A stretch of DNA of 64,000 nucleotides from Pantoea wallisii (GTDB taxonomy: Bacteria; Pseudomonadota; Gammaproteobacteria; Enterobacterales; Enterobacteriaceae), in assembly GCF_002095485.1 (NCBI RefSeq), contig NZ_MLFS01000001.1, positions 62,001-126,000 on the forward strand, written 5' to 3'. Below, piece after piece: positions 27,694 to 37,511 of the stretch (position 1 is its first letter; the number at the start of each line of letters is the position of its first letter). A model generated the notes under the pieces. The model had not been told where the DNA came from. It saw only the letters and a list, made by a program, of their open reading frames with translations, and did no database searches. Both the position numbers and the translations under genes were made by a program.

Positions 27694-28885
27694 GTGTTTC
27701 AAAACGTTGATGCCTACGCTGGCGATCCGATTCTGTCACTGATGGAAACCTTCAGGCAGGACCCGCGTGACAATAAAGTGAACCTGAGTATCGGCCTCTA
27801 TTACAACGAAGCGGGCATCATTCCTCAGTTGCAGGCGGTGGCCGCAGCGGAAGAACGCCTGCAGGCGCAGCCGCATCAGGCCTCGCTCTACCTGCCAATG
27901 GAAGGTCTTGGCCCATACCGTAACGCGATTGCGCCGCTGCTGTTTGGTAAAGATCATCCATGCTGCAGGCTGGCCGTATCGCCTCGATCCAGACGCTGGG
28001 TGGCTCGGGGGCGCTAAAAGTGGGTGCGGATTTCCTGAAGCGTTACTTCCCGCAGGCCAGTGTATGGGTCAGTGATCCAACGTGGGAAAACCATGTGGCA
28101 ATCTTTAACGGTGCCGGTTTTGAGGTGAATACCTATCCGTGGTACGACGCGGAGAGCAACGGCGTGAAGTTTGATGCCTTTATCGCCAAACTGAAAACCC
28201 TGCCGAAGCAGTCCATCGTGCTGCTGCATCCGTGCTGCCATAACCCGACCGGCGCCGATCTGACAAACGCGCAGTGGGATCAGACGGTGGATGTGCTGAA
28301 AGCGCAGGAGCTGATTCCGTTCCTGGATATCGCGTATCAGGCTTCGGCGCCGGCATGGAGGACGATGCATACGCGATTCGCGCGATTGCAGCGGCAGGCC
28401 TGCCCGCGCTGGTGAGCAACTCCTTCTCGAAAATTTTCTCGCTGTATGGCGAGCGCGTGGGCGGATTGTCAGTGGTCTGTGAAAGCGCTGAAGAGTCCAC
28501 GCGCGTGCTGGGCCAGCTGAAAGCGACGGTGCGCCGTAACTACTCCAGCCCGCCAAACTTTGGTGCACAGGTGGTCTCCTGCGTACTGAATGACGAAGCG
28601 CTGCTGAATAACTGGCTGGCAGAAGTGGAGACAATGCGTCTGCGCATTATCGAAATGCGCCAGGCGCTGGTGAAGGTGCTGAGCACCAAACTGCCGGGTC
28701 AGAACTTCGATTATCTGCTGAAGCAGCGTGGCATGTTCAGCTACACCGGCCTGAGCGCGCAACAGGTCGATCGCCTGCGTGATGAGTTTGGCGTGTATCT
28801 GATTGCCAGCGGCCGCATGTGCGTTGCCGGCCTCAACAGCCGCAATGTAAACCAAGTCGCGGAAGCCTTTGCTGCCGTAATGTAA
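27694..28885 (+). pseudogene. tyrB: Aromatic-amino-acid aminotransferase TyrB, two frameshifts
   Basis: A PLP-dependent class I aminotransferase split over three frames. GTG 27694 with GGAG upstream begins (V)[11 protein letters not shown], as in E. coli. The first break is at the CC of 27958-27959 (LLFGKDHP then [19 protein letters not shown]). The second is at the GG of 28340-28341 ([10 protein letters not shown] then [20 protein letters not shown]). Each is repaired by one extra base. All catalytic blocks are present in pieces: [12 protein letters not shown], the lysine motif [18 protein letters not shown], and the C-terminal [14 protein letters not shown]. Probably intact in life; both shifts are undercalled short runs. 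It makes tyrosine, phenylalanine and leucine. Confidence 0.88.
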
Positions 28886-28905
28886 GGTGTACCTGGCAGG
28901 CTATA

Positions 28906-28937
28906 ACCGTCAGCGCTTTTGGGCTGGCGGTTTTTTT
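28906..28937 (+). terminator. Rho-independent terminator of tyrB
   Basis: ACCGTCAGC and GCTGGCGGT pair across a short loop and are followed by seven T. It lies 21 bases after the tyrB stop. Confidence 0.9.
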
Positions 28938-29019
28938 ATGCCGTGAACGGGAGACATTGCCTTTACCTTTCGCCGACATGCTGCACACTTAAACGGTGTA
29001 TTTTATTCAGGATCCTGGC

Positions 29020-29436
29020 ATGTGGCATCAACAGACGCTTACGCTGAGCGCTAAAGCGCGCGGCTTTCACCTCATCACTGACGAAATTGTCGGTCAACTC
29101 AATGTGCTGGATCGTTTGCGTGTCGGCCAGCTGCACCTTTTACTGCAACACACTTCTGCCTCTCTGACGCTCAATGAGAACTGCGACCCCACAGTGCGCA
29201 GCGATATGGAGCACCATTTCTTGCGCCACGTTCCGGAAGACGCGCCTTATCAGCATGATTATGAGGGTGCCGACGATATGCCTGCGCACATCAAATCGTC
29301 GCTGCTGGGCGTATCACTGCTGATTCCGGTCAGCCGCGGAAGTCTGATGCTGGGGACCTGGCAGGGAATCTGGCTGGGTGAGCACCGCATCCATGGCGGC
29401 GAGCGACGCATTGTGGCGACCTTACAAGGGGAATAA
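29020..29436 (+). CDS. yjbQ: YjbQ family protein (UPF0047)
   Basis: A 138-residue cytoplasmic protein, close to E. coli YjbQ over its whole length. Conserved blocks: [41 protein letters not shown] and [20 protein letters not shown]. The His/Asp-rich pattern suggests metal binding; a thiamin-phosphate-synthase-like side activity has been reported for the E. coli protein. Start at ATG 29020 (MWHQQ), matching E. coli. Its stop is 2 bases before yjbR. Confidence 0.92.
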   Translation: MWHQQTLTLSAKARGFHLITDEIVGQLNVLDRLRVGQLHLLLQHTSASLTLNENCDPTVRSDMEHHFLRHVPEDAPYQHDYEGADDMPAHIKSSLLGVSLLIPVSRGSLMLGTWQGIWLGEHRIHGGERRIVATLQGE

Positions 29437-29438
29437 AC

Positions 29439-29789
29439 ATGAACATTTCGGATCTACTGACGTACTGCATGAGCAAGCCCGGGGCATCGCAACGTGATAA
29501 AGATGAGTGGGATGCAACGCAAATTCAGAGTAATGGCGTGCTGTTTGCCATGCTGCACGAGGTGAAGGGGCGTCCTGCGCTATCGCTTAAGACTTCGCCT
29601 GCGCTGGCAGAATTACTGCGTGAAGCGCACAGCGATGTGTTTCCCAGCGAACATCTCAATAAATCGCACTGGAGCACGCTGTGGCTGGATGGTTCGCTGA
29701 AAGATTCACAGATTTACTATCTGATTGATGCCTCATGCCAGCAGGCTGACGCCACGCGCGCGGCGGGCGTCAGCCATGGTGATGAGTAG
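29439..29789 (+). CDS. yjbR: MmcQ/YjbR family DNA-binding protein
   Basis: A 116-residue protein of the CyaY-like/YjbR fold. Visible are LLTYCMSKPGASQRDKDEWDATQIQ, a central FAMLHEVKGRPALSLKT, and the conserved HLNKSHWSTLWLDGSLKDSQIYYLID. Homologues bind DNA non-specifically; the cellular role is unclear. Cotranscribed with yjbQ (2-base gap). Confidence 0.9.
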   Translation: MNISDLLTYCMSKPGASQRDKDEWDATQIQSNGVLFAMLHEVKGRPALSLKTSPALAELLREAHSDVFPSEHLNKSHWSTLWLDGSLKDSQIYYLIDASCQQADATRAAGVSHGDE

Positions 29790-29795
29790 CGGCGT

Positions 29796-30860
29796 TTAAG
29801 CGGCAGACTCTTCACGCAGGGTGTTGATATCAATTACGAAGCGATACTTCACGTCGCTCTTCAGCATCCGCTCGTAAGCCTCGTTAATCTGATTCATGGC
29901 AATCAGCTCAATATCCGATGTGATACCGTGCTCGCCGCAGAAATCCAGCATCTCCTGGGTTTCTGCAATGCCGCCAATCAGTGAGCCGGCAATGCTGCGA
30001 CGTTTGAGGATCAGATTAAACACCTGTGGTGCCGGGTGATCGTGCTCCGGTGCGCCGACCAGCGTCATATTGCCATCGCGTTTCAGCAGGGCGATAAACG
30101 GATTGAGATCGTGCTGCGCCGCCACGGTATTGAGGATGAAATCAAAGCTGTTGGTGTGCTGAGCCATCTGATCGGCATCTTTTGAGATCACCACTTCATC
30201 AGCGCCCAAACGCTTGCCGTCTTCAATTTTAGACGGCGAGGTGGTGAACAGCACCACATGTGCACCCATCGCATGGGCAATTTTCACCCCCATGTGACCG
30301 AGGCCGCCGAGGCCAACGATTCCTACCTTCTTGCCCGGACCCACGTTCCAGTGGCGCAGCGGGGAGTAGGTGGTAATGCCGGCACACAGCAGCGGCGCCA
30401 CACCGGCCAGATCGAGGTTTTCCGGCACGCGCAGCACAAAGCTCTCATCCACGACCATGCTGGTGGAGTAGCCGCCGTAGGTTACAGCGCCGGTTTCGCG
30501 ATCCTCACCGTTATAGGTGCCAACAAAGCCGTTTTCGCAGTACTGCTCCAGCCCCTCCTGGCAGCTCGGGCAGCTGCGGCAGGAGTCCACCATACAGCCA
30601 ACGCCGACTAAATCACCGACCTGGTATTTATGGGTGTGCGCGCCAACCGCGGTCACGCGGCCGACAATTTCATGGCCCGGTACAACCGGAAAGATAGTGT
30701 TTTTCCATTCGTTGCGCGCCTGATGCAGATCAGAGTGGCAAACGCCACAGTACAACACGTCAATCTGCACATCATGAGCGCGCAGTTCGCGCGGCTTATA
30801 GTCGAACGGGGCGAGTTTGGTTTTCGCGTCCTGTGCGGCATAGGCATGCGTAATATTCAT
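29796..30860 (-). CDS. Zinc-dependent alcohol dehydrogenase (YahK-like aldehyde reductase)
   Basis: A 354-residue medium-chain dehydrogenase. The catalytic zinc site is in YCGVCHSDLHQ and PGHEIVGRV, and the four-Cys structural zinc loop in DSCRSCPSCQEGLEQYC. The Rossmann motif is GIVGLGGLGHMGVKIAHAMGAHV. It is closest in pattern to E. coli YahK, an NADPH-dependent aldehyde reductase of broad range. ATG 30860 is chosen (GGAGA just upstream); a longer frame to 30908 lacks support. It is inserted between yjbR and uvrA relative to E. coli. Confidence 0.87.
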   Translation of the reverse strand: MNITHAYAAQDAKTKLAPFDYKPRELRAHDVQIDVLYCGVCHSDLHQARNEWKNTIFPVVPGHEIVGRVTAVGAHTHKYQVGDLVGVGCMVDSCRSCPSCQEGLEQYCENGFVGTYNGEDRETGAVTYGGYSTSMVVDESFVLRVPENLDLAGVAPLLCAGITTYSPLRHWNVGPGKKVGIVGLGGLGHMGVKIAHAMGAHVVLFTTSPSKIEDGKRLGADEVVISKDADQMAQHTNSFDFILNTVAAQHDLNPFIALLKRDGNMTLVGAPEHDHPAPQVFNLILKRRSIAGSLIGGIAETQEMLDFCGEHGITSDIELIAMNQINEAYERMLKSDVKYRFVIDINTLREESAA

Positions 30861-31137
30861 GGTGTCTCCAGTCGGATGTGTCGTGAGTATTTTTGCGAGA
30901 GGGTCCATTCAGCAGGCTGAAGGGCAAGGGCGCATGATGCTGCGCCAAAAGGAACGCTGTAAGAGTAGTCAGCGTGACGAGATGCGTATATGCCTGAAGT
31001 TGTCTGATTCTTGCCTGTTTCTGCAATTCGCTGCGGAATCTGTCAGGCGGAAGAGCGGTTGTGTCGCGCTAATGCGCAACGCGATGGAGGGAGTGCGTAA
31101 AGGGAGTTGGGTGCGCCGCAAAGCGCACCCGGTATAC

Positions 31138-33966
31138 TTACTTCTTCAGCATAGGCTTAAGGAAGCGCGCCGTGTGGGATTTTTCACACTCGGCCACCGT
31201 TTCCGGCGTACCGGCAACCAGGATCTCTCCGCCGCCGCTGCCGCCTTCCGGGCCGAGATCAACTATCCAGTCCGCGGTTTTAATCACATCAAGGTTGTGC
31301 TCAATCACGACAATAGTGTTGCCCTGATTACGCAGCTGATGCAGCACCTCCAGCAGTTGCTGGATATCCGCAAAGTGCAGACCGGTGGTCGGCTCATCCA
31401 GAATGTAGAGCGTCTGACCCGTACCGCGCTTGGAGAGCTCACGCGCCAGCTTCACGCGCTGCGCCTCACCGCCGGAGAGCGTGGTCGCCGACTGGCCGAG
31501 GCGAATATACGACAGGCCAACGTCGATCAGCGTCTGCAGTTTACGCGCCAGCGCAGGCACGGCATCAAAGAAGTCGCGTGCCTCTTCAATGGTCATCTCC
31601 AGCACTTCGTGGATGCTCTTACCTTTGTATTTAATCTCCAGCGTTTCACGGTTGTAGCGCTTGCCTTTGCACTGGTCGCACGGCACATAGATATCCGGCA
31701 GGAAGTGCATCTCTACCTTGATTACACCGTCGCCCTGGCAGGCTTCACAGCGTCCGCCGCGCACGTTAAAACTGAAACGGCCCGGATTGTAACCGCGCGA
31801 ACGCGACTCCGGTACACCCGCAAACAGCTCACGCACCGGGGTGAAAATACCGGTATAGGTTGCCGGGTTAGATCGCGGCGTACGGCCGATCGGGCTTTGG
31901 TCGATATCGATCACTTTATCAAAGTGTTCCAGACCGGCGATCTCACGGTACGGCGCGGCTTCACCACTGGTTGCGCCGTTGAGCTGGCGCTGGGCAATCG
32001 GGAACAGCGTGTCGTTGATCAGCGTTGATTTACCGGAACCGGATACCCCGGTGATGCAGGTAAACAGCCCAACCGGCACGGTCAGCGTCACATCTTTGAG
32101 GTTATTACCGCGCGCGCCGGTCAGCTTCAGTACTTTCGAAGGATCGCCTTTTACCCGCTCCTGCGGTACGGCAATCTCACGTTTGCCGCTCAGGTACTGG
32201 CCGGTCAGGGAGTCTTCATGCGCCATAATGGCGTGCACATCGCCCTCTGCCACCACCTGACCGCCATGTACCCCGGCGCCCGGACCGATATCAATAATAT
32301 GGTCAGCGGCACGGATCGCATCTTCGTCATGTTCCACCACGATAACGGTGTTGCCGAGATCGCGCAGGTGAATAAGCGTAGAGAGCAGGCGCTCGTTGTC
32401 GCGCTGATGCAGACCGATAGAGGGCTCATCCAGCACGTACATCACGCCTACCAGGCCAGCACCAATCTGGCTTGCCAGGCGAATACGCTGTGCTTCACCA
32501 CCGGAGAGCGTCTCCGCTGAGCGTGACATGGAGAGATAATTCAGACCCACGTTGACCAGGAAGCTCAGGCGATCGCCAATCTCTTTCAGTACTTTTTCGG
32601 CAATTTTAGCGCGCTGTCCGCTCAGCTTAAGGTTGCGGAAAAAGTCCATTGCATGCCCGATGCTCATGTCTGAGATGGTAGGCAGGTTGGTGTTTTCCAC
32701 AAACACATGGCGTGCTTCACGGCGCAGACGTGTGCCCTCACAGCTGGCACAGGCGCGGTTGCTGATAAACTTCGCCAGCTCTTCACGCACCGCATTGGAT
32801 TCCGTCTCTTTATAACGGCGCTCCATGTTGTGCAGCACACCTTCAAACGGGTGACGACGCACGGAAGTATCACCGCGATCGTTGATATATTTGAACTCAA
32901 TATTCTCTTTGCCGGAGCCGTAAAGGATAACCTCACGCGCTTTGTCGCTCAGGCTGTTGAACGGTGCCTCAACATCAAAATTGAGGTGCTCAGCCAGCGA
33001 GCGCAGCATCTGGAAATAGTAAAAGTTACGGCGATCCCAGCCGCGAATCGCACCGCCCGCCAGCGAAAGCTCCGGGTTCTGAACCACACGGTCAGGATCA
33101 AAATATTGCTGCACGCCCAGGCCATCGCAGGTCGGACAGGCGCCGGCCGGGTTGTTAAAGGAGAAGAGGCGCGGCTCAAGTTCGCGCATGCTATAGCCAC
33201 ATACCGGGCAGGCGAAGTTGGCGGAGAACAGCATCTCTTCGGCATCAGCATCATCCATATCGGCGACAATCGCCGTACCGCCGCTCAGTTCCAGCGTGGT
33301 TTCAAACGACTCTGCCAGACGCGTTGCCATATCGTCGCGCACGCGGAAGCGGTCAATAACCACTTCAATGGTGTGCTTCTTCTGCAGTTCCAGCTTAGGG
33401 GGATCGGAGAGATCGCACACTTCGCCATCGATGCGCGCACGGATGTAGCCCTGCGCGGCCAGGTTCTCCAGCGTTTTGGTGTGTTCGCCTTTGCGATCTT
33501 TCACCACTGGCGCCAGCAGCATCAGACGGCGGCCCTCATCCTGTGCCAGTACCTGATCAACCATCTGGCTGACGGTTTGCGCCGCCAGCGTTACGTCGTG
33601 ATCCGGACAGCGCGGTTCACCCACGCGGGCAAACAGCAGACGCAGGTAGTCATGGATTTCGGTAATCGTCCCCACCGTTGAACGGGGGTTGTGCGACGTC
33701 GATTTCTGCTCAATGGAAATGGCGGGCGACAGACCTTCGATATGGTCCACGTCCGGTTTCTCCATTAATGAAAGAAACTGGCGCGCGTAGGCTGACAGCG
33801 ATTCAACATAGCGGCGCTGGCCTTCGGCATAGAGCGTATCAAACGCCAGCGAAGACTTACCGGAACCCGACAGACCGGTAACCACAATGAGCTTGTCGCG
33901 TGGGATGATCAGGTTGATATTCTTCAAATTATGGGTGCGAGCACCGCGGACTTCGATCTTATCCAT
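31138..33966 (-). CDS. uvrA: Excinuclease ABC subunit A
   Basis: A 942-residue DNA-damage sensor of nucleotide excision repair (940 in E. coli). Two ABC ATPase modules are complete: Walker [10 protein letters not shown] near residue 31 and GVSGSGKST near 640, with signatures [12 protein letters not shown] and [12 protein letters not shown]. Zinc fingers CPVCGYSM...CPTC and CEACQGDG...CDQCKGKR are present. Divergent from ssb, with an SOS box between them as in E. coli. Confidence 0.97.
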   Translation of the reverse strand: MDKIEVRGARTHNLKNINLIIPRDKLIVVTGLSGSGKSSLAFDTLYAEGQRRYVESLSAYARQFLSLMEKPDVDHIEGLSPAISIEQKSTSHNPRSTVGTITEIHDYLRLLFARVGEPRCPDHDVTLAAQTVSQMVDQVLAQDEGRRLMLLAPVVKDRKGEHTKTLENLAAQGYIRARIDGEVCDLSDPPKLELQKKHTIEVVIDRFRVRDDMATRLAESFETTLELSGGTAIVADMDDADAEEMLFSANFACPVCGYSMRELEPRLFSFNNPAGACPTCDGLGVQQYFDPDRVVQNPELSLAGGAIRGWDRRNFYYFQMLRSLAEHLNFDVEAPFNSLSDKAREVILYGSGKENIEFKYINDRGDTSVRRHPFEGVLHNMERRYKETESNAVREELAKFISNRACASCEGTRLRREARHVFVENTNLPTISDMSIGHAMDFFRNLKLSGQRAKIAEKVLKEIGDRLSFLVNVGLNYLSMSRSAETLSGGEAQRIRLASQIGAGLVGVMYVLDEPSIGLHQRDNERLLSTLIHLRDLGNTVIVVEHDEDAIRAADHIIDIGPGAGVHGGQVVAEGDVHAIMAHEDSLTGQYLSGKREIAVPQERVKGDPSKVLKLTGARGNNLKDVTLTVPVGLFTCITGVSGSGKSTLINDTLFPIAQRQLNGATSGEAAPYREIAGLEHFDKVIDIDQSPIGRTPRSNPATYTGIFTPVRELFAGVPESRSRGYNPGRFSFNVRGGRCEACQGDGVIKVEMHFLPDIYVPCDQCKGKRYNRETLEIKYKGKSIHEVLEMTIEEARDFFDAVPALARKLQTLIDVGLSYIRLGQSATTLSGGEAQRVKLARELSKRGTGQTLYILDEPTTGLHFADIQQLLEVLHQLRNQGNTIVVIEHNLDVIKTADWIVDLGPEGGSGGGEILVAGTPETVAECEKSHTARFLKPMLKK

Positions 33967-34049
33967 TCACCTTTCCCGGATTGAGCATGTCCGATTACGC
34001 TTTGTCAGCATAATCGGCAGAAACGCATCATTATGGCACAAAAAATAAA

Positions 34050-34065
34050 CTGAATAAATATCCAG
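34050..34065. promoter_or_regulatory. LexA (SOS) box between uvrA and ssb
   Basis: CTGAATAAATATCCAG fits CTG-N10-CAG and lies 84 bases upstream of uvrA and 124 bases upstream of ssb. E. coli has a LexA box in the same divergent region. Confidence 0.87.
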
Positions 34066-34188
34066 TATTTTTGCTATCATGACAGCCACGCAAATTTGGA
34101 AGCGCGCTCCGAAGTATCGATCTTAAAGGGGGACGTGGTAGAATTTGTCGTTTAGACTTATTGCAACAACTCATCGGGAGACAGCAAC

Positions 34189-34740
34189 ATGGCCAGTCGT
34201 GGCGTAAACAAAGTGATTCTTGTCGGGAATCTGGGTCAGGACCCGGAAGTGCGCTATATGCCAAATGGTGGCGCGGTAGCCAACATTACGCTGGCCACGT
34301 CAGAGAGCTGGCGCGACAAGCAAACCGGTGAAAACAAAGAGATGACTGAATGGCACCGCGTGGTGCTGTTCGGCAAGCTGGCTGAAGTCGCAGGCGAATA
34401 CCTGCGTAAAGGTTCTCAGGTTTACATCGAAGGCCAGCTGCGCACCCGCAAATGGCAGGATCAGAGCGGCCAGGAGAAGTACACTACCGAAGTGGTCGTC
34501 AATGTGGGCGGCACCATGCAGATGCTGGGTGGCCGTCAGCAGGGCGCCAGTGCCGGTGGTGCACCAATGGGTGGCCAGGGCGGCGGCAACAATAACGGCT
34601 GGGGTCAGCCACAGCAGCCGCAGCAGCAGTCACAGGGCGGTAGCCAGTTCAGCGGCGGCGCTCAGCAGCGTCCGCAGCAGCAGAGCGCACCGGCGAACAA
34701 TGAACCGCCGATGGATTTCGACGACGATATTCCGTTCTGA
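34189..34740 (+). CDS. ssb: Single-stranded DNA-binding protein
   Basis: A 183-residue protein. The N-terminal OB fold (residues 1-112) begins [28 protein letters not shown] Gly/Gln-rich flexible linker follows, with QQPQQQSQ-type runs. The C-terminus is MDFDDDIPF, the acidic tip that docks replication and repair partners. It acts as a tetramer. The start has GGGAGA upstream. Followed by an intrinsic terminator. Confidence 0.97.
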   Translation: MASRGVNKVILVGNLGQDPEVRYMPNGGAVANITLATSESWRDKQTGENKEMTEWHRVVLFGKLAEVAGEYLRKGSQVYIEGQLRTRKWQDQSGQEKYTTEVVVNVGGTMQMLGGRQQGASAGGAPMGGQGGGNNNGWGQPQQPQQQSQGGSQFSGGAQQRPQQQSAPANNEPPMDFDDDIPF

Positions 34741-34765
34741 TATCCGGCGATTATGTATTGCACAA

Positions 34766-34788
34766 CCCTCGCAAATGCGAGGGTTTTT
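34766..34788. terminator. Rho-independent terminator of ssb
   Basis: CCCTCGC and GCGAGGG form a 7-bp stem around AAAT, followed by TTTTTATTAT. The reverse strand also carries a short T tract, so it may stop the convergent transcript as well. Confidence 0.88.
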
Positions 34789-34800
34789 ATTATGCGCCCT

Positions 34801-35859
34801 CTATTTATTTATTGCGCTAAAATCATCTAATGCATTTTTCTCGATCGCTTTAAAGTTGCTGGTAACGATCTCTTTTTTACTTTGTATGTCAGACAATCTG
34901 AAATACGGCTTTTCTTTATAGCAGTTTAATCTGGCGCTATACCACCCATCATGTTTAAGCGTAAATACACGGTACTCATTTTCCTTTACCAGGAAGTAAT
35001 AGTGTTCACCTTCCTCAGAAAGCAGCATGGTTGTGCCATTGCATTTGAACGTATCGGTTGTATCCAACGGAATGCTAATTTCTAAGGCCGTGTTAAATAT
35101 GGGTTTCGCGTTTGACAAGTACAAAAGTAAAACCACTAAGGCTGTCATGAAAAGAGGAATGGTTAAGGGGAATGAATCCCGCGCTATTATCATTGCTCTT
35201 CCATTAACGTTAATGCTGACCTTTTCGAAAATAGTTAATACCAGGGATATCGACGTTATCACCAGTGATACGATTGCAATAACAGTTAAACCAGCATAAA
35301 TAATGACAAAAAACCGCGATGCCGTCTGCTCATACGTTAAATCAGCAAGGCGCATGAAGTCATGTCTGGCAAGCGCGTAGGCGTAGAATGAGCCTCCAAT
35401 CCAGCCTGTTTTAACGATCCACGAGGCTGCATTTTTGTAATGCTGATTATAGTTTTCACTCTCAGAAAGAAAGATACTTAAGGAGACGAATAATGAGATC
35501 AATGAAATCAGCAGAAAGGTAAAAGAGCCCGTTAAATCATCTGATGCAATGTATGTAATGATAGCACAGAGAAAAATGAGTGACGAAAAGAGTGCCAGCG
35601 CGACGCTGACGTTATAGGTGATTCTTATCCTCTTTTCTTTATGTTTGCGTTTGACTATTTTTCTGCGGCTCTTTTTAAAGAAGCCCTTAGACATGAATAT
35701 AAAAAACATAACTAAAAAGAGCATGAAAAAAAGGAGGGATGAAATTGCTCTTTTATCAGGAGGCATCGTGAAAATCAAAATGAGCGACAGGCAAAGGTAA
35801 TACACGACTGCATAGTAAAAATAGATGATGTCGTTAGCTTTTACTTTGAATGATTTCAC
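34801..35859 (-). CDS. Multi-pass membrane protein of unknown function
   Basis: Not recognised. The 352-residue protein has about seven hydrophobic helices. Two are at about residues 10-60. They are followed by a strongly basic loop (KKSRRKIVKRKHKEKRIR). Further helices at about 85-150, 190-225 and 250-270 precede a soluble C-terminal domain of about 80 residues with two Cys (TFKCNGTTMLLSEE; RLNCYKEK), probably facing the periplasm. Codon use is clearly AT-richer than in the neighbours, suggesting transfer. GTG 35859 is preferred (AAGG 7 bases upstream); a GTG at 35925 lies inside the operator region. A promoter with two dyads precedes it. Confidence 0.6.
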   Translation of the reverse strand: MKSFKVKANDIIYFYYAVVYYLCLSLILIFTMPPDKRAISSLLFFMLFLVMFFIFMSKGFFKKSRRKIVKRKHKEKRIRITYNVSVALALFSSLIFLCAIITYIASDDLTGSFTFLLISLISLFVSLSIFLSESENYNQHYKNAASWIVKTGWIGGSFYAYALARHDFMRLADLTYEQTASRFFVIIYAGLTVIAIVSLVITSISLVLTIFEKVSINVNGRAMIIARDSFPLTIPLFMTALVVLLLYLSNAKPIFNTALEISIPLDTTDTFKCNGTTMLLSEEGEHYYFLVKENEYRVFTLKHDGWYSARLNCYKEKPYFRLSDIQSKKEIVTSNFKAIEKNALDDFSAINK

Positions 35860-35896
35860 AGGATGTCCTTTTCCATAAAGAGGTGCTGCTCCGTAC

Positions 35897-35942
35897 TGAC
35901 AAGTGTCATGACGTATTATTGACACTTGTCAGAAGATTTCAA
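35897..35942 (-). promoter_or_regulatory. Promoter overlapped by two copies of a dyad operator
   Basis: On the minus strand, TTGAAA (35942-35937), a 16-base spacer and AATAAT (35920-35915) form a good -35/-10 pair. TGACACTTGTCA (35920-35931) fills the spacer. Its inverse TGACAAGTGTCA (35897-35908) lies at the expected start of transcription. Each copy is itself a dyad, TGACA-N2-TGTCA. This is a classic repressor arrangement; the repressor is unknown. Confidence 0.6.
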
Positions 35943-35953
35943 TAGCAGAACCT

Positions 35954-36481
35954 TTAATGCGGCCGCCACTCCTGCAGTAACTCTTCAGTACTGCGCACCC
36001 GAACCGGATTGCCCGGCATGATCAAATCCGCCCAGACTTCGTTGTGCTGATTGATCAGCTGCTCCGCGCTCACATAGGTGCGATCGGCCGTGGTATGCGC
36101 ATCTCCGGCCACCGTGACGTGATAGCCCAGGCTGGCCGCCACTTTGATCGTGGTATCAACACAGTAGTCGGTCGCACAGCCGCAGATAATAAAGCTATCA
36201 ATAGCATGCGCTGCCAGCTGCGCGGCAAGGTCAGTTTGCCAGAAGCTGTCGCAGGCGGTCTTATTGAGGTATATCGCGCCGGCAGGCTGCTCCAGCTCCG
36301 GCACGATCTGCCAGCCCTCCGCGCCGACAGCCAAATCCGCAGCGGTATGCTGAATGAAGATAACCTGATCGGCAGCTGCAATAAGCTGATTAATGCGTGC
36401 GCAGCGTCCTGCGCGGTCAAAGCGGGGGGTTGCCAGTACGCCATTTTGCATATCGACGACGAGCAGTGCGCGTTGGGCCAT
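35954..36481 (-). CDS. Isochorismatase-family cysteine hydrolase
   Basis: A 175-residue cytoplasmic hydrolase. The catalytic triad pattern is visible: Asp in LLVVDMQNGVL, Lys in YLNKTACDSF, and Cys in IICGCATDYCVDTTIKVA, with the usual cis-peptide region. Family members include nicotinamidases and amidohydrolases; nothing here fixes the substrate. It is divergent from an AraC-type regulator, which may control it. Confidence 0.83.
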   Translation of the reverse strand: MAQRALLVVDMQNGVLATPRFDRAGRCARINQLIAAADQVIFIQHTAADLAVGAEGWQIVPELEQPAGAIYLNKTACDSFWQTDLAAQLAAHAIDSFIICGCATDYCVDTTIKVAASLGYHVTVAGDAHTTADRTYVSAEQLINQHNEVWADLIMPGNPVRVRSTEELLQEWRPH

Positions 36482-36607
36482 GCTTCTCTCCTTTTATCAG
36501 TAAGCGACAGTGTCGCCTTTTGATAATGGCGTGGTAAAGCGATTCTGCTTTGCATTTTTTTTGGCTGCCGCGCATGCTTACAGGCGGCAAAAGGACGGAG
36601 GTATAAC

Positions 36608-37438
36608 GTGAAGGTGGTTCCTGACATTTTTCCCTGTGAGCAGGATCGCGCGCAGTTTCAGCACTTCGCTGAGCTGCCGGGCATTGAGCTTTATCAGGCC
36701 CACATCTCCCGCTATGCCTTTGAGCCCCACACGCACGAAGCGTTTGGTATCGGCACCATTGAATCGGGCGCGCAGCGCTTTCGCTATCGCGGCACCCAGT
36801 ATGTCGCACCCGTGCATTCGCTGGTGATGATGAATCCCGATGAGTTACATACCGGTGAATCAGCCTGTGAAGAGGGCTGGCGCTACCGCATGATCTACAT
36901 CGATCCGGAAGAGATGGATCGCTTAACCGGCGATCGCCACTGGTGGTTCAGTGATGCTCTGCGTACAGATGCGCGCCTGGCGCAGCCGTTCTCCCTGCTG
37001 TTGGCTAAAATGTGGCAGGCGGGCAGCGCGCTGGAGCGGCAAAGCGTGCTGATGGAGCTGCTGGAGTACCTGCGCCCGCTGGCCCATCAGGGGCAGACGC
37101 GTCCGGTTGAGCGCGCGCACCGCTTTGATAGGGTAAAAGCGTACCTGCGCGAGAATCTCGCCGGGCCGGTGCGCCTTGAGGAGCTGGCCGCTCTGGCAAG
37201 GCTCTCGCCATGGCACTTCCTGCGCAGCTTTAAGCAGCATTTCCACGTGACGCCACATCAGATGCTCATGGCTTTCCGTCTGTTTGAAGCCAAACAGCGC
37301 CTGGCCCAGGGCGAAAGCGCAGCAGCCGTGGCTGCGGTTGTCGGCCTTACGGATCAGGCGCACCTGACACGCGCTTTTGCGCATCGCTATGGCATTACGC
37401 CGGGCCGCTATCAAAAACAGGTTTGGACCGGTCGCTAA
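36608..37438 (+). CDS. AraC family transcriptional regulator
   Basis: A 276-residue regulator with an N-terminal cupin-like AraC_binding domain (residues about 20-100, HISRYAFEPHTHEAFGIGTIESG) and a C-terminal double HTH (about 175-270: LARLSPWHFLRSFKQHFHVTPHQML and AAAVAAVVGLTDQAHLTRAFAHRYGITPGRY). The start is GTG 36608 with GGAGG 6 bases upstream. It is followed by a DMT exporter on the same strand and is divergent from the isochorismatase-type gene; regulation of one or both is likely. Confidence 0.86.
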   Translation: MKVVPDIFPCEQDRAQFQHFAELPGIELYQAHISRYAFEPHTHEAFGIGTIESGAQRFRYRGTQYVAPVHSLVMMNPDELHTGESACEEGWRYRMIYIDPEEMDRLTGDRHWWFSDALRTDARLAQPFSLLLAKMWQAGSALERQSVLMELLEYLRPLAHQGQTRPVERAHRFDRVKAYLRENLAGPVRLEELAALARLSPWHFLRSFKQHFHVTPHQMLMAFRLFEAKQRLAQGESAAAVAAVVGLTDQAHLTRAFAHRYGITPGRYQKQVWTGR

Positions 37439-37511
37439 CCGCAATCTGCTACAAGCCTTTCCTGGCCTGTTTCGCCATACTGCGGCGGACTGACTATGAG
37501 GAAGCGTTTTT

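Noticed and set aside
30859-32028. 389-codon plus-strand open frame
   Set aside because: It runs antisense through the uvrA 3' part and the gap, has no ribosome site or family pattern, and is explained by uvrA codon bias.
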